From positions 1,341,809-1,405,808 of the forward strand of contig JAFLBH010000001.1 in assembly GCA_017303905.1 (NCBI GenBank): a stretch of DNA of 64,000 bases, read 5' to 3'. The stretch is from Bacteroidota bacterium (GTDB lineage Bacteria > Bacteroidota > Bacteroidia > B-17B0 > Aurantibacillaceae). Made by a program: the position numbers and the translations under genes. This document shows positions 45,492 through 53,256 of this stretch, in pieces (within the stretch, counting starts at the first letter, position 1; each line of letters starts with the position of its first letter). The notes under the pieces were generated by a model. That model made no database searches. It was not told the DNA's origin and worked only from the letters and a program-made list of their open reading frames with translations.

Positions 45492-46483
45492 TACTCCTGA
45501 TTTTGTAATTCAAATTTTGCAGGAACAGATTCTAATATTTCAAGTATGTCATTGAGTGCATCGGTGGTAACGAGTTTCATGCGTGTGTCTTTAAAGTGCG
45601 GTATGCCTTTAAAATAATTGGTGTAATGCGGACGCATTTCTAGGATACCTTGTCGCTCGCCTTTCCATTCAACCGATTTTAATAAATGTGTTTTACACAC
45701 TTCAACACGATTGTGAATGGTTGGAGCGGGTAGGTGAGAGCCGGTTTTAAAGTAATGTTTGATCTCGTTAAAAATCCAAGGATAACCAATGCTGGCGCGG
45801 CCTATCATGATGCCGTCTACTCCGTAGGTGTTGCGGTATTCCAACGCTTTCTCCGGCGAATCAATATCACCATTTCCGAAGATGGGAATTTTGATGCGTT
45901 GATTGTTTTTTACTTCTGCAATATATTTCCAGTTAGCGGAGCCCTTATACATTTGTGCGCGTGTACGACCGTGAATAGTGAGTGCTTGTATACCAACATC
46001 CTGTAAGCGTTCGGCCACCTCCATAATATTAATCATGCTGTCATCCCAACCTAAGCGTGTTTTTACCGTTACCGGAAGTTTGGTAGAATTAACCACCGCT
46101 TTCGTTAAACGCACCATTAAGTCAATGTCTTTTAATACACCGGCGCCTGCGCCTTTGCATACCACTTTTTTAACCGGACAACCAAAATTGATATCGACGA
46201 TATCGGGATTGGTAGCGTCGACTATTTTCGCGGATAGCGCCATCGCTTCTTCGTCGCCGCCAAAAATTTGTATACCAATGGGGCGTTCGTATTCAAAAAT
46301 ATCGAGTTTCTTTTTGCTTTTTATAGCGTCGCGGATTAAACCTTCGCTGCTTATAAATTCGGTGTACATTAAATCGGCCCCATATTGTTTACACACATAG
46401 CGAAAGGGCGGGTCACTCACATCTTCCATGGGAGCGAGTAGGAGAGGGAATTCTCCCAGTTCAATATTTCCGATTTTAACCAA
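45491..46483 (-). CDS. dusB: tRNA-dihydrouridine synthase DusB
   Basis: FMN-dependent enzyme that reduces uridines in the tRNA D-loop. 330 residues from a TTG at 46483, which gives the family start (L/M)VKIGNIELGEFPLLLAPMED; an in-frame start at 46552 would add 23 hydrophobic residues not seen in the family. The catalytic cysteine lies in DINFGCPVKKVVCKGAG; FMN-binding motifs TVKTRLGWDD, TIHGRTRAQMYKG and PIFGNGDI are present. It runs into the CHAT gene by a TAATG overlap. Confidence 0.95.
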   Translation of the reverse strand: MVKIGNIELGEFPLLLAPMEDVSDPPFRYVCKQYGADLMYTEFISSEGLIRDAIKSKKKLDIFEYERPIGIQIFGGDEEAMALSAKIVDATNPDIVDINFGCPVKKVVCKGAGAGVLKDIDLMVRLTKAVVNSTKLPVTVKTRLGWDDSMINIMEVAERLQDVGIQALTIHGRTRAQMYKGSANWKYIAEVKNNQRIKIPIFGNGDIDSPEKALEYRNTYGVDGIMIGRASIGYPWIFNEIKHYFKTGSHLPAPTIHNRVEVCKTHLLKSVEWKGERQGILEMRPHYTNYFKGIPHFKDTRMKLVTTDALNDILEILESVPAKFELQNQE

Positions 46484-46651
46484 GGCTGTAAAGGTACAAA
46501 ATAAGCCGCAGATTGCGCAGAGGAACAGGGTTAAGTCTGCGAAAATCAGCAAAATCCGCGGGAACGATTAAAAATTTGTTAATCCCGTATGGAAATTAAG
46601 CTTCCTTAACATCTCTATTTAAAGACAAAGGATAAAAAGATAAATCTTTGA

Positions 46652-47269
46652 ATGATGGTAAAAAAGGGAATAGTTTGTTTACTGAGTAGCGTTGTATTGA
46701 ATGCGGCCGCTCAAAATCAGGTGCAACAGTTTTATTCGAATACGAATTTAGCCAATCAGGCCTATGTTCAGCAGCGAGCAAATCCAGTTTTAGCATCCAA
46801 TGTTTCTAATATCAATAAAGCGAATGCGGTAAAGGTGAACGTTACCAATTCAAATAAAAGAACAACTGCTAATCAAACTGTACAACGAAGACCGGTGCAG
46901 CAAAATGCGCAGAGAAATGTGAATCCGCCTGTTCAAATTCAAAATGAGGACATTCAAATTCAAACGAATGTTTCCGATAATAATGTGGGGAATGAATTAA
47001 ATAATTTTGAAGTGATACAAATTCAGCACTTGTCAAATGTTGCGGTTCCCGCAATTCCTCAAATGGGTAATGCCGGAATGGAATTAAAACTACCGAAAGT
47101 GAATTTAGGGGTGAGTAGAAAGAAAGTAAAGTCAGGCTCTTCTCATCATTCAAAAAAGAAAATAGTTCTAATTAAAAATAAAATCAAGAAGGCAAATCGA
47201 AAATGGTGTACAAAATTGGAAGGGAAGAAGAAACTAAGGTTGAAAGTAGATAGATGTTTCAACTGGTAA
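46652..47269 (+). CDS. Basic secreted protein of unknown function
   Basis: 205 residues with a signal peptide (about 1-21, ending VLNAAAQ). The middle is low complexity, rich in Asn, Gln and Val (NQVQQFYSNTNLANQAYVQQ; PVQIQNEDIQIQTN). The last 50 residues are strongly basic (SGSSHHSKKKIVLIKNKIKK, WCTKLEGKKKLRLKVDRCF). The two C-terminal cysteines may form a disulfide. No family recognised. Could bind nucleic acid or acidic polymers at the surface, a guess from charge alone. Confidence 0.7.
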   Translation: MMVKKGIVCLLSSVVLNAAAQNQVQQFYSNTNLANQAYVQQRANPVLASNVSNINKANAVKVNVTNSNKRTTANQTVQRRPVQQNAQRNVNPPVQIQNEDIQIQTNVSDNNVGNELNNFEVIQIQHLSNVAVPAIPQMGNAGMELKLPKVNLGVSRKKVKSGSSHHSKKKIVLIKNKIKKANRKWCTKLEGKKKLRLKVDRCFNW

Positions 47270-47344
47270 TTTTTTACAATGTTATCTTTTTTTTCATTCA
47301 TTCTTTATGATATTAATCAAGGAAAATCATGATTGATTAGATAG

Positions 47345-47372
47345 TTGAGTTCAAGCTTGTCGGGTACATTTG
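47345..47372 (+). promoter_or_regulatory. Candidate Bacteroidota-type promoter for the 47395 gene
   Basis: TTG at 47345 and TACATTTG at 47365-47372 approximate the -33/-7 consensus, with a 17-nt spacer. The -7 box ends 22 bp before the ATG. Confidence 0.5.
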
Positions 47373-47394
47373 AACCAAATTAAAACCCACAACT

Positions 47395-49113
47395 ATGAAA
47401 AAGTATCTACTATCCCTAATGGCTGCCTTCACAATCACTGCGCATGCGCAGATGGATTCACGAGCAGCAGTTAATGAACAACAAGCAAGCAAAGCCACTA
47501 AAAATGTAAAAGTGGCACCTGGTGGTGTTGAAAATCGGAATAGCGAGCAAGTTGATTTGCACGCCAATAACAAAACAGAATCACCACAGTATTTTAATGA
47601 TGTTATCATTGAGAACTCTACATTGGATCAAAGAAATGTAAGAATTACAGCAGCCTTTAACGGTTGGTTGTACAGCGCATATTCAACTTATAATTCAACT
47701 AATAACTCAGGAGGTATTACATTCCGACGTTCTAAAAACGGAGGAGTTACCTGGACTACCATTTCTCAATACACTGTAAGCAACGTTCGTTACAATGTGT
47801 TCGATATAGTAGTGGCAGGAACAGACACAAACAATCTAGTATTATTTAATGTTGGTGTAAATAATAACGTAACTTCCGGTACGCATTTTTTGTTTTTTGA
47901 TAAGTATAATGCAACTACCGGTACGTTCCTAGGTAATTGGGGAACAGGAATAAATTATGGTACACGTAAAGTTTATGATGCTGCTATTGCATCAGACTAT
48001 AAGTTCCCGGCTTTTGGAGCATCGCCTTATAGCATCGGAGTAGTTTATTCTGTTTATGGCAGCCCTAGAGATTCTGTTATTTTCGTTTGTTCTACCAATG
48101 GAGGAACAAGTTTAAATGTTCGTCAGCCATTATTTGCGACGAGTGGTTTCGGTCGCCATGTTTCTTTAGATTATGGCAGAAGTTCCTCTTACAATAATGG
48201 ACGTTACTTCGCAACATGGGAGCGTTTAGCAACAACCAATGCACGCAATGCGAATATTTATGTGGCTAGAAACGTGTCTACTATTAATGGTACTTGGACT
48301 GCGCCAAAAAATCTTGACTCTCTGAATTCTGGAATGTTAGGTGTTTGTCGCCGACCGGTAATTGCAGTGCAACATAATAACGTAAATAATGATAGCGGAA
48401 ACGTAGCTGCAATTGTTTTAGTTGAGCGTGATTTCGGTGGATCAGGAACAGATTATGATATTTTAGGATTCCATAATCATAGAGCCGCAACTAACTCGAA
48501 CTGGGCACGCTTTGATGTGGTAAACACTGGAGCAACTTATGATATGCAACCTCATGTTGTATTTGATCCGGGTAACAATAATTTCCTTGCAGTTTATTAC
48601 GACTCAACAGGAAGTAAATTACCATATAAAGTAAATAGCATGAATATGTCTGCTCCTAATACATGGGGAACTGTAACCGGACAATACAATGATTTAACAA
48701 CCAATTTAAAGCAAGCATGGCCTCGTGTAGATATTAGCCCTCCTGCGGTTAAAACTGTTCACGTCTGGAACTCAGAAGGTGCGGCAGGTAAAGGTGTGGC
48801 ATTATTTGACGCAGAATACTTAGTAACTGCTTTTAAAGATGTATACGAGCCGGTAATTACCAGCGATATTTATCCAAACCCTGCGTCTTCATCATTTAAT
48901 TTGTCATTACAATTGAAAAATGCGAATGATGTAACTATGGAAATTTACGATGCAAAAGGCCAGTTAATGAAACAAGAAGTGTACAATAACCTTGGTTCTA
49001 ATGCAGAGGTGAAAACCATCAATATTGACGACTTAGCAAACGGAGTTTACATTGTTAAATTAACTTCAGAAAAAACTAGCGTAAGCAAGAAATTAGTGAA
49101 AGCAGCTAATTAG
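47395..49113 (+). CDS. Secreted sialidase-like propeller protein with T9SS sorting domain
   Basis: 572 residues: signal peptide (about 1-18, ending ITAHAQ), a beta-propeller-like region with one clear Asp-box-like motif (FRRSKNGGVTWTTISQY) and a second weaker one (VCSTNGGTSLNV), and a type A sorting domain (about 490-572: SDIYPNPASSSFNLSLQL, VTMEIYDAKGQLMKQEVYNN, LANGVYIVKL). No sialidase catalytic Arg triad can be assigned by eye. Likely a secreted or surface-bound protein. It ends at a terminator shared with the convergent obg gene. Confidence 0.9.
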   Translation: MKKYLLSLMAAFTITAHAQMDSRAAVNEQQASKATKNVKVAPGGVENRNSEQVDLHANNKTESPQYFNDVIIENSTLDQRNVRITAAFNGWLYSAYSTYNSTNNSGGITFRRSKNGGVTWTTISQYTVSNVRYNVFDIVVAGTDTNNLVLFNVGVNNNVTSGTHFLFFDKYNATTGTFLGNWGTGINYGTRKVYDAAIASDYKFPAFGASPYSIGVVYSVYGSPRDSVIFVCSTNGGTSLNVRQPLFATSGFGRHVSLDYGRSSSYNNGRYFATWERLATTNARNANIYVARNVSTINGTWTAPKNLDSLNSGMLGVCRRPVIAVQHNNVNNDSGNVAAIVLVERDFGGSGTDYDILGFHNHRAATNSNWARFDVVNTGATYDMQPHVVFDPGNNNFLAVYYDSTGSKLPYKVNSMNMSAPNTWGTVTGQYNDLTTNLKQAWPRVDISPPAVKTVHVWNSEGAAGKGVALFDAEYLVTAFKDVYEPVITSDIYPNPASSSFNLSLQLKNANDVTMEIYDAKGQLMKQEVYNNLGSNAEVKTINIDDLANGVYIVKLTSEKTSVSKKLVKAAN

Positions 49114-49130
49114 AAAAGTACAGAATAAAA

Positions 49131-49162
49131 AAAGCCCCCGCAATATTGCAGGGGCTTTTTTG
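49131..49162. terminator. Bidirectional terminator between a T9SS gene and obg
   Basis: The stem AGCCCCCGC / GCAGGGGCT flanks a short AATATT loop, with an A run on the left and a T run on the right, so it can stop transcripts from both sides. It fills the whole gap between two convergent genes. Confidence 0.9.
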
Positions 49163-50170
49163 TTATCCATTAATTTCTTTCCACAACAAGTCTTTCAATT
49201 CCTGAATGTTCTTGCCACTGGCTGAAGAGAAGAAAATATAAGGCACTTTGTGTTTGCCTTTCATGCGTTTCTTTAAGTCTTTTTCCAACTCCTCAATCAA
49301 TTCATCATCGATGGTGTCGCATTTGGTAATGCCTAAAACGCGTTTTTTGTATAATAACTCCGGATTGAATTCTTCTAATTCATTTAAAAGAATTTTATAC
49401 TCTTCGTAAATATTGTTACTCTGACAACTTACCATAAATAACAGAATAGAGTTACGCTCAATGTGTCGTAAAAAGCGTAAGCCTAAACCTTTTCCTTCGT
49501 GTGCTCCTTCAATAATTCCCGGAATATCGGCCATCACAAAACTTTTGTAATCGCGGTATTTTACAATTCCTAAATTCGGAACAAGCGTAGTAAACGGATA
49601 ATCGGCAATCTCAGGTTTAGCGGCTGATACTACAGAAAGCAAAGTTGATTTACCAGCGTTCGGAAATCCAACTAAACCTACATCAGCTAATACTTTTAAT
49701 TCTAAAATTTTCCACTCTGATCTTCCTTCTTCACCCGGTTGCGCATAACGTGGTGTTTGTTTGGTGGAGGTTTTAAAATGCGCATTCCCCAATCCGCCTC
49801 TTCCTCCGGGAACAATAATTACTTCTTGTCCGTCTTCAGTGATTTCAAATTCTATCTCACCGGTTTCCGCATCACGCGCCACTGTTCCTAAAGGAACTTC
49901 CAAAATTTCGTCTTTACCTTGTTTTCCAAATGAATTGGCACTCGAACCATTCTGACCTTCTTCAGCAATAACATGCTTGCGGTATTTTAAGTGAATTAAA
50001 GTCCAGAGTTGTTTGTTGCCCCGTAAAATGATGTGTCCGCCACGTCCGCCATCACCGCCATCCGGTCCGCCGAATGCAGTAAATTTATCACGGTGAAAAT
50101 GCACAGAGCCTGCTCCGCCTTTTCCGCTGCGACAACAAATTTTTACGTAATCAACAAAGTTAGTATCCAA
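49163..50170 (-). CDS. obg: GTPase Obg
   Basis: 335 residues. The Obg fold (about 1-155) is glycine-rich: [45 protein letters not shown]. The G domain has GFPNAGKST (P-loop), [12 protein letters not shown] (switch I), [16 protein letters not shown] (G3) and TKCD (G4). It has no clear C-terminal OCT domain, as in many Bacteroidota. It takes part in 50S ribosome assembly and stringent control. It forms an hpt-adk-obg group, with a 55-bp gap after adk. Confidence 0.96.
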   Translation of the reverse strand: MDTNFVDYVKICCRSGKGGAGSVHFHRDKFTAFGGPDGGDGGRGGHIILRGNKQLWTLIHLKYRKHVIAEEGQNGSSANSFGKQGKDEILEVPLGTVARDAETGEIEFEITEDGQEVIIVPGGRGGLGNAHFKTSTKQTPRYAQPGEEGRSEWKILELKVLADVGLVGFPNAGKSTLLSVVSAAKPEIADYPFTTLVPNLGIVKYRDYKSFVMADIPGIIEGAHEGKGLGLRFLRHIERNSILLFMVSCQSNNIYEEYKILLNELEEFNPELLYKKRVLGITKCDTIDDELIEELEKDLKKRMKGKHKVPYIFFSSASGKNIQELKDLLWKEING

Positions 50171-50225
50171 GGTAGTTCGTAGTTATTAGTTCTTAGTTCG
50201 AAGAATTAGTATCCCTCTTTCTCAA

Positions 50226-51281
50226 TTATTTTTTCTTTCCCGATTTTTTCTTCGCTGCTTTTTTAGGAGCTGTTTTCTTTTTTGCTTTAGGCGCGACTTT
50301 CTTTTTACTAACGGTCTTCTTATTGCTCTTTTTTGCAGGTTTAGCAGCTTTCTTTTTAGCGATAGGCTTTTTTGCCGCTTTTTTCTTTGGTGCTGATTTC
50401 TTCACCACTTTCTTTGCAGCCTTCTTCTTAGCTGGTTTTGCTTTTTTAGCCGGTTTTGCTGCAGTCTTTTTCTTCGCCGGTTTTGCGGTTGATTTTTTAG
50501 CCGGTTTAGCAGCCGGTTTTGATTTAGCCGGAGCTTTTGTAACAACTTTCACCGGTTTAGTTTCGGCTTCGTCTTGTCCTGACGTTTTTCTTACTTCTTC
50601 AATATCGCGTGCTAATTCCGGAGAAATTTCTGTGGCTTCTTCAAAATCATTCACGGTTAAATCCAAATGCTCAATGTCGTTTTCCAATTGCGTTAATTCA
50701 ATTTCCGCTTCAATAAATACCAAGCGCGTTACGATATCGTTAAAAATTCCGTCAATCGTTCCGATTCCATTGATGGAGTGAAACTTTCCTTGCTCCGAAT
50801 AATATTCTTTTAACGGTAAAGTTTTGTTGTTGTATTCGTTAATGCGATTACGAATAATACTTTCATTTTGATCATCCGCACGTCCGGATTGTTTACCACG
50901 CTCTAATAAACGTTTGGTTAATTCTTCATCGTTTACTTCTAAAGCAATCATTGCGCTAATGGCTGTGCCTTTTTTCTGTAGCAAATCATCCAAAGCTTCA
51001 GCCTGTGCTTTTGTACGGGGAAATCCGTCAAAAATAAATCCATTGGCATTCGGATTCGCATCCACTTTGTTTTCAATCATGCCAATTACAATTTCATCGC
51101 TTACTAATTCACCACGATCCATTATTGCTTTGGCCTGCAAACCAAGCTGCGTGCCATTACTGATTTCATTACGCAATAAATCACCGGTAGATAAGTGAAC
51201 CAATCCGTACTTATTGATTAAGTTTTGTGATTGAGTGCCTTTGCCTGCGCCCGGAGGGCCAAATAAAACGATGTTTAACAT
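50226..51281 (-). CDS. adk: Adenylate kinase with histone H1-like C-terminal tail
   Basis: 351 residues. Residues 1-190 are a standard short-type adenylate kinase: P-loop GPPGAGKGT, LSTGDLLRNEI, DGFPRTKAQAEAL, LLERGKQSGRADDQNESI. It interconverts ATP + AMP and 2 ADP. An acidic helical linker follows (about 195-243: EIELTQLENDIEHLDLTVND), then about 108 residues of Lys/Ala/Pro repeats (AKPAKKSTAKPAKKKTAAKP and similar), like the tail of histone H1 or of bacterial AlgP/HU-tail proteins. The reading frame is continuous with no sign of frameshift. The tail probably binds nucleic acid or polyphosphate (inference). Between hpt (21 bp upstream) and obg. Confidence 0.95.
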   Translation of the reverse strand: MLNIVLFGPPGAGKGTQSQNLINKYGLVHLSTGDLLRNEISNGTQLGLQAKAIMDRGELVSDEIVIGMIENKVDANPNANGFIFDGFPRTKAQAEALDDLLQKKGTAISAMIALEVNDEELTKRLLERGKQSGRADDQNESIIRNRINEYNNKTLPLKEYYSEQGKFHSINGIGTIDGIFNDIVTRLVFIEAEIELTQLENDIEHLDLTVNDFEEATEISPELARDIEEVRKTSGQDEAETKPVKVVTKAPAKSKPAAKPAKKSTAKPAKKKTAAKPAKKAKPAKKKAAKKVVKKSAPKKKAAKKPIAKKKAAKPAKKSNKKTVSKKKVAPKAKKKTAPKKAAKKKSGKKK

Positions 51282-51302
51282 GGTGTTTGGGTTTTAAATT
51301 AT

Positions 51303-51836
51303 TTATGCAATTACTAAAATGTCTTTTAAATTTCTTCCTAATCCGTCGTAATCTAATCCGTATCCTACAACAAAATCATTCGCGATCTCTATTCCCACAT
51401 AATCTATTTTTATATCTTTTTTATATACGCTTGGTTTGAAAAGTGCTGTAGCAATTTTGAAACTCTTTACTTTTTTATCTTTTAACATGGAAGTTAGTTT
51501 TTCAATAGTGTTACCGGTATCCACGATATCTTCAATAACAACAACCGTTCTTCCTTCTATATTCTGATTTAATCCGATTAACTCATTTACTTTTCCGGTG
51601 CTTTCGGTGCCATGATACGAAGCCATTTTTACAAATGAAATTTCACAAGGAATTTCAATCTGTTTCATTAAATCAGCAGCAAACATAAAGGAGCCGTTCA
51701 ATACTGCAATAAACAATGGCAGTTCGTTTTTTAAATCGGTATTAATTTGTTGCGCCACTCTTTTAACGGCCACTTCAATTTGTTCCGAATTAATATAGGG
51801 CTTAAACTGCTTATCTTTTAAGGTCACTATCGACAT
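51303..51836 (-). CDS. hpt: Hypoxanthine phosphoribosyltransferase
   Basis: 177 residues. The PRPP-binding motif VVVIEDIVDTGNTIEKL is intact, with FIAVLNGSFMFAADLM near the N-terminus and the C-terminal DFVVGYGLDYDGLGRNL purine-pocket segment. It salvages hypoxanthine and guanine to IMP and GMP. First gene of the hpt-adk-obg group. A TATATTTG box lies 9 bp upstream of its start. Confidence 0.95.
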   Translation of the reverse strand: MSIVTLKDKQFKPYINSEQIEVAVKRVAQQINTDLKNELPLFIAVLNGSFMFAADLMKQIEIPCEISFVKMASYHGTESTGKVNELIGLNQNIEGRTVVVIEDIVDTGNTIEKLTSMLKDKKVKSFKIATALFKPSVYKKDIKIDYVGIEIANDFVVGYGLDYDGLGRNLKDILVIA

Positions 51837-51844
51837 AGGGGTAA

Positions 51845-51852
51845 CAAATATA
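51845..51852 (-). promoter_or_regulatory. Candidate -7 box for hpt
   Basis: TATATTTG on the minus strand, 8 bp before the hpt ATG. It lies back to back with the box for the divergent TsaC/Sua5 gene within a 39-bp gap. Confidence 0.5.
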
Positions 51853-51863
51853 GGCTTTTTTGC

Positions 51864-51871
51864 TAATTTTG
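51864..51871 (+). promoter_or_regulatory. Candidate -7 box for the TsaC/Sua5 gene
   Basis: TAATTTTG matches TAnnTTTG and ends 4 bp before the ATG, which suggests a near-leaderless transcript. Any -33 element would fall inside the hpt control region. Confidence 0.45.
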
Positions 51872-51875
51872 CGCC

Positions 51876-52823
51876 ATGGCTTCCATTGGTAAAAGCATAG
51901 AAACTGCCTCTGATTTTCTAAAAAAGGCGCAATTGGTAGCCATTCCCACCGAAACGGTATACGGTTTAGCAGCTAACGCCCTTGATTCCACGGCGGTTGC
52001 AGGGGTTTTTGAGGCTAAAAACCGCCCTGTTTTCGACCCACTTATAGTGCATACTCATTCGGTTTTAAAGGCTCATGATTATGTGAAGTCGATACCTGAA
52101 CCGCTTTTAAAATTGGCAAATGCTTTTTGGCCCGGCCCTTTAACTCTGTTATTGGAGAAAAAAGCGCTGGTTCCTGATTTGGTAACTTCAGGTTTAGATC
52201 GCGTGGCTATTCGTGTTCCGAATCATGCTTTAACATTGGAGTTATTAAGATCTATTGATTTTCCTTTGGCTGCACCAAGTGCCAATCCTTTTGGTTATGT
52301 GAGTCCAACTACACCTGAACATGTCAACAAACAATTAGGTGATAAAGTTGCTTATATTTTGGATGGAGGTCCGTGTGAAGTAGGAATTGAATCGACGATT
52401 ATAGGAAAGGAAGAAAATGAAGTGTGTGTGTATCGCTTAGGAGGCTTGGCTATAGAAGAGATTGAGAGAATTGTAGGAGAAGTGAAATTGAAAATAAATT
52501 CATCAAGTAATCCTGCTGCACCCGGACAATTAAAAAGTCATTATGCGCCCATGAAGCAATTGATTTTGGGAAGTGTGAAAGAGAATCTAAAATTATATAA
52601 AAACGCAGCGGTAATTTATTTTGGAGAGAAAAATTTTGAGAGTGCGCATGCCGATTACAATTTATCGCCAACAAAAAATTTAAAAGAAGCAGCTGCTAAT
52701 TTATTTTCTGCATTACGCATGATGGATGAAAGTAAAGCAGATGTTATTTTATGCGAGTTGTTGCCTGAAGAAGGATTAGGCCGTGCTATTAATGATAGAT
52801 TGAAAAGAGCTTCCGTAAAATAA
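51876..52823 (+). CDS. Threonylcarbamoyl-AMP synthase (Sua5/YrdC type)
   Basis: 315 residues. The YrdC domain (about 10-200) has AIPTETVYGLAANAL, FEAKNRPVFDPLIVH, RVAIRVPNH, APSANPFGYVSPTT and STIIG. The C-terminal Sua5 domain (about 210-315, with AAPGQLKSHYAP) makes it the longer Sua5 form. It makes threonylcarbamoyl-AMP from Thr, bicarbonate and ATP, for t6A37 in ANN-decoding tRNAs. Divergent from hpt. Confidence 0.95.
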   Translation: MASIGKSIETASDFLKKAQLVAIPTETVYGLAANALDSTAVAGVFEAKNRPVFDPLIVHTHSVLKAHDYVKSIPEPLLKLANAFWPGPLTLLLEKKALVPDLVTSGLDRVAIRVPNHALTLELLRSIDFPLAAPSANPFGYVSPTTPEHVNKQLGDKVAYILDGGPCEVGIESTIIGKEENEVCVYRLGGLAIEEIERIVGEVKLKINSSSNPAAPGQLKSHYAPMKQLILGSVKENLKLYKNAAVIYFGEKNFESAHADYNLSPTKNLKEAAANLFSALRMMDESKADVILCELLPEEGLGRAINDRLKRASVK

Positions 52824-52839
52824 TTTTTTTCTTAATTAA

Positions 52840-53256
52840 GTGGAATTGAAAGTAAAAAAATATCCATTAGCTACACTTGAATACGATGAGCAAAAAAATA
52901 TTTTGTATTATAGGGTAGAGCAAGATCAGGTAGTTGAAGAATACGAAATAAAGGAAATGCTAAAGTATGTTGAGGAATTTATGGGACCAAAACATCATTA
53001 CGCGGTGATAGATTTTGGCGGTAACCTTTCATCATCCCCTGAGGCGAGAAAGGCGTATGCAGATTCTCCATACATTAATAAGTGGCGTATAGCAGATGCG
53101 TTTTTAGTTCAATCGCTTGGCGTACGCATCATGGCCAACTTTTTCATTAAGGTTAACAAACCGAAAGTGAATACTAAACTTTTTACTGATGAAAAAGAAG
53201 CGGTGAAGTGGCTGGAGGGCTTAGCTAAGTCGGAGAAGAAAAACAATACAGTTTAA
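52840..53256 (+). CDS. DUF7793/SpoIIAA-like domain protein
   Basis: 138 residues from a GTG at 52840. The fold is STAS-like, with VEEYEIKEMLKYVEEFMG, YAVIDFGGNLSSSPEARKAY and a C-terminal NKPKVNTKLFTDEKEAVKWL, resembling the DUF7793/SpoIIAA-like group in Bacteroidota. No signal peptide, so cytoplasmic. Function unknown. It follows the Sua5 gene by 16 bp and overlaps the convergent ftsK stop by 4 bp (TTAA). Confidence 0.75.
   Translation: MELKVKKYPLATLEYDEQKNILYYRVEQDQVVEEYEIKEMLKYVEEFMGPKHHYAVIDFGGNLSSSPEARKAYADSPYINKWRIADAFLVQSLGVRIMANFFIKVNKPKVNTKLFTDEKEAVKWLEGLAKSEKKNNTV

Noticed and set aside
50323-50781. 152-residue hydrophobic plus-strand frame opposite the adenylate kinase tail
   Set aside because: Lys/Ala codons read backwards give Phe/Leu/Gly-rich pseudo-membrane sequence; it is an artefact of the tail.
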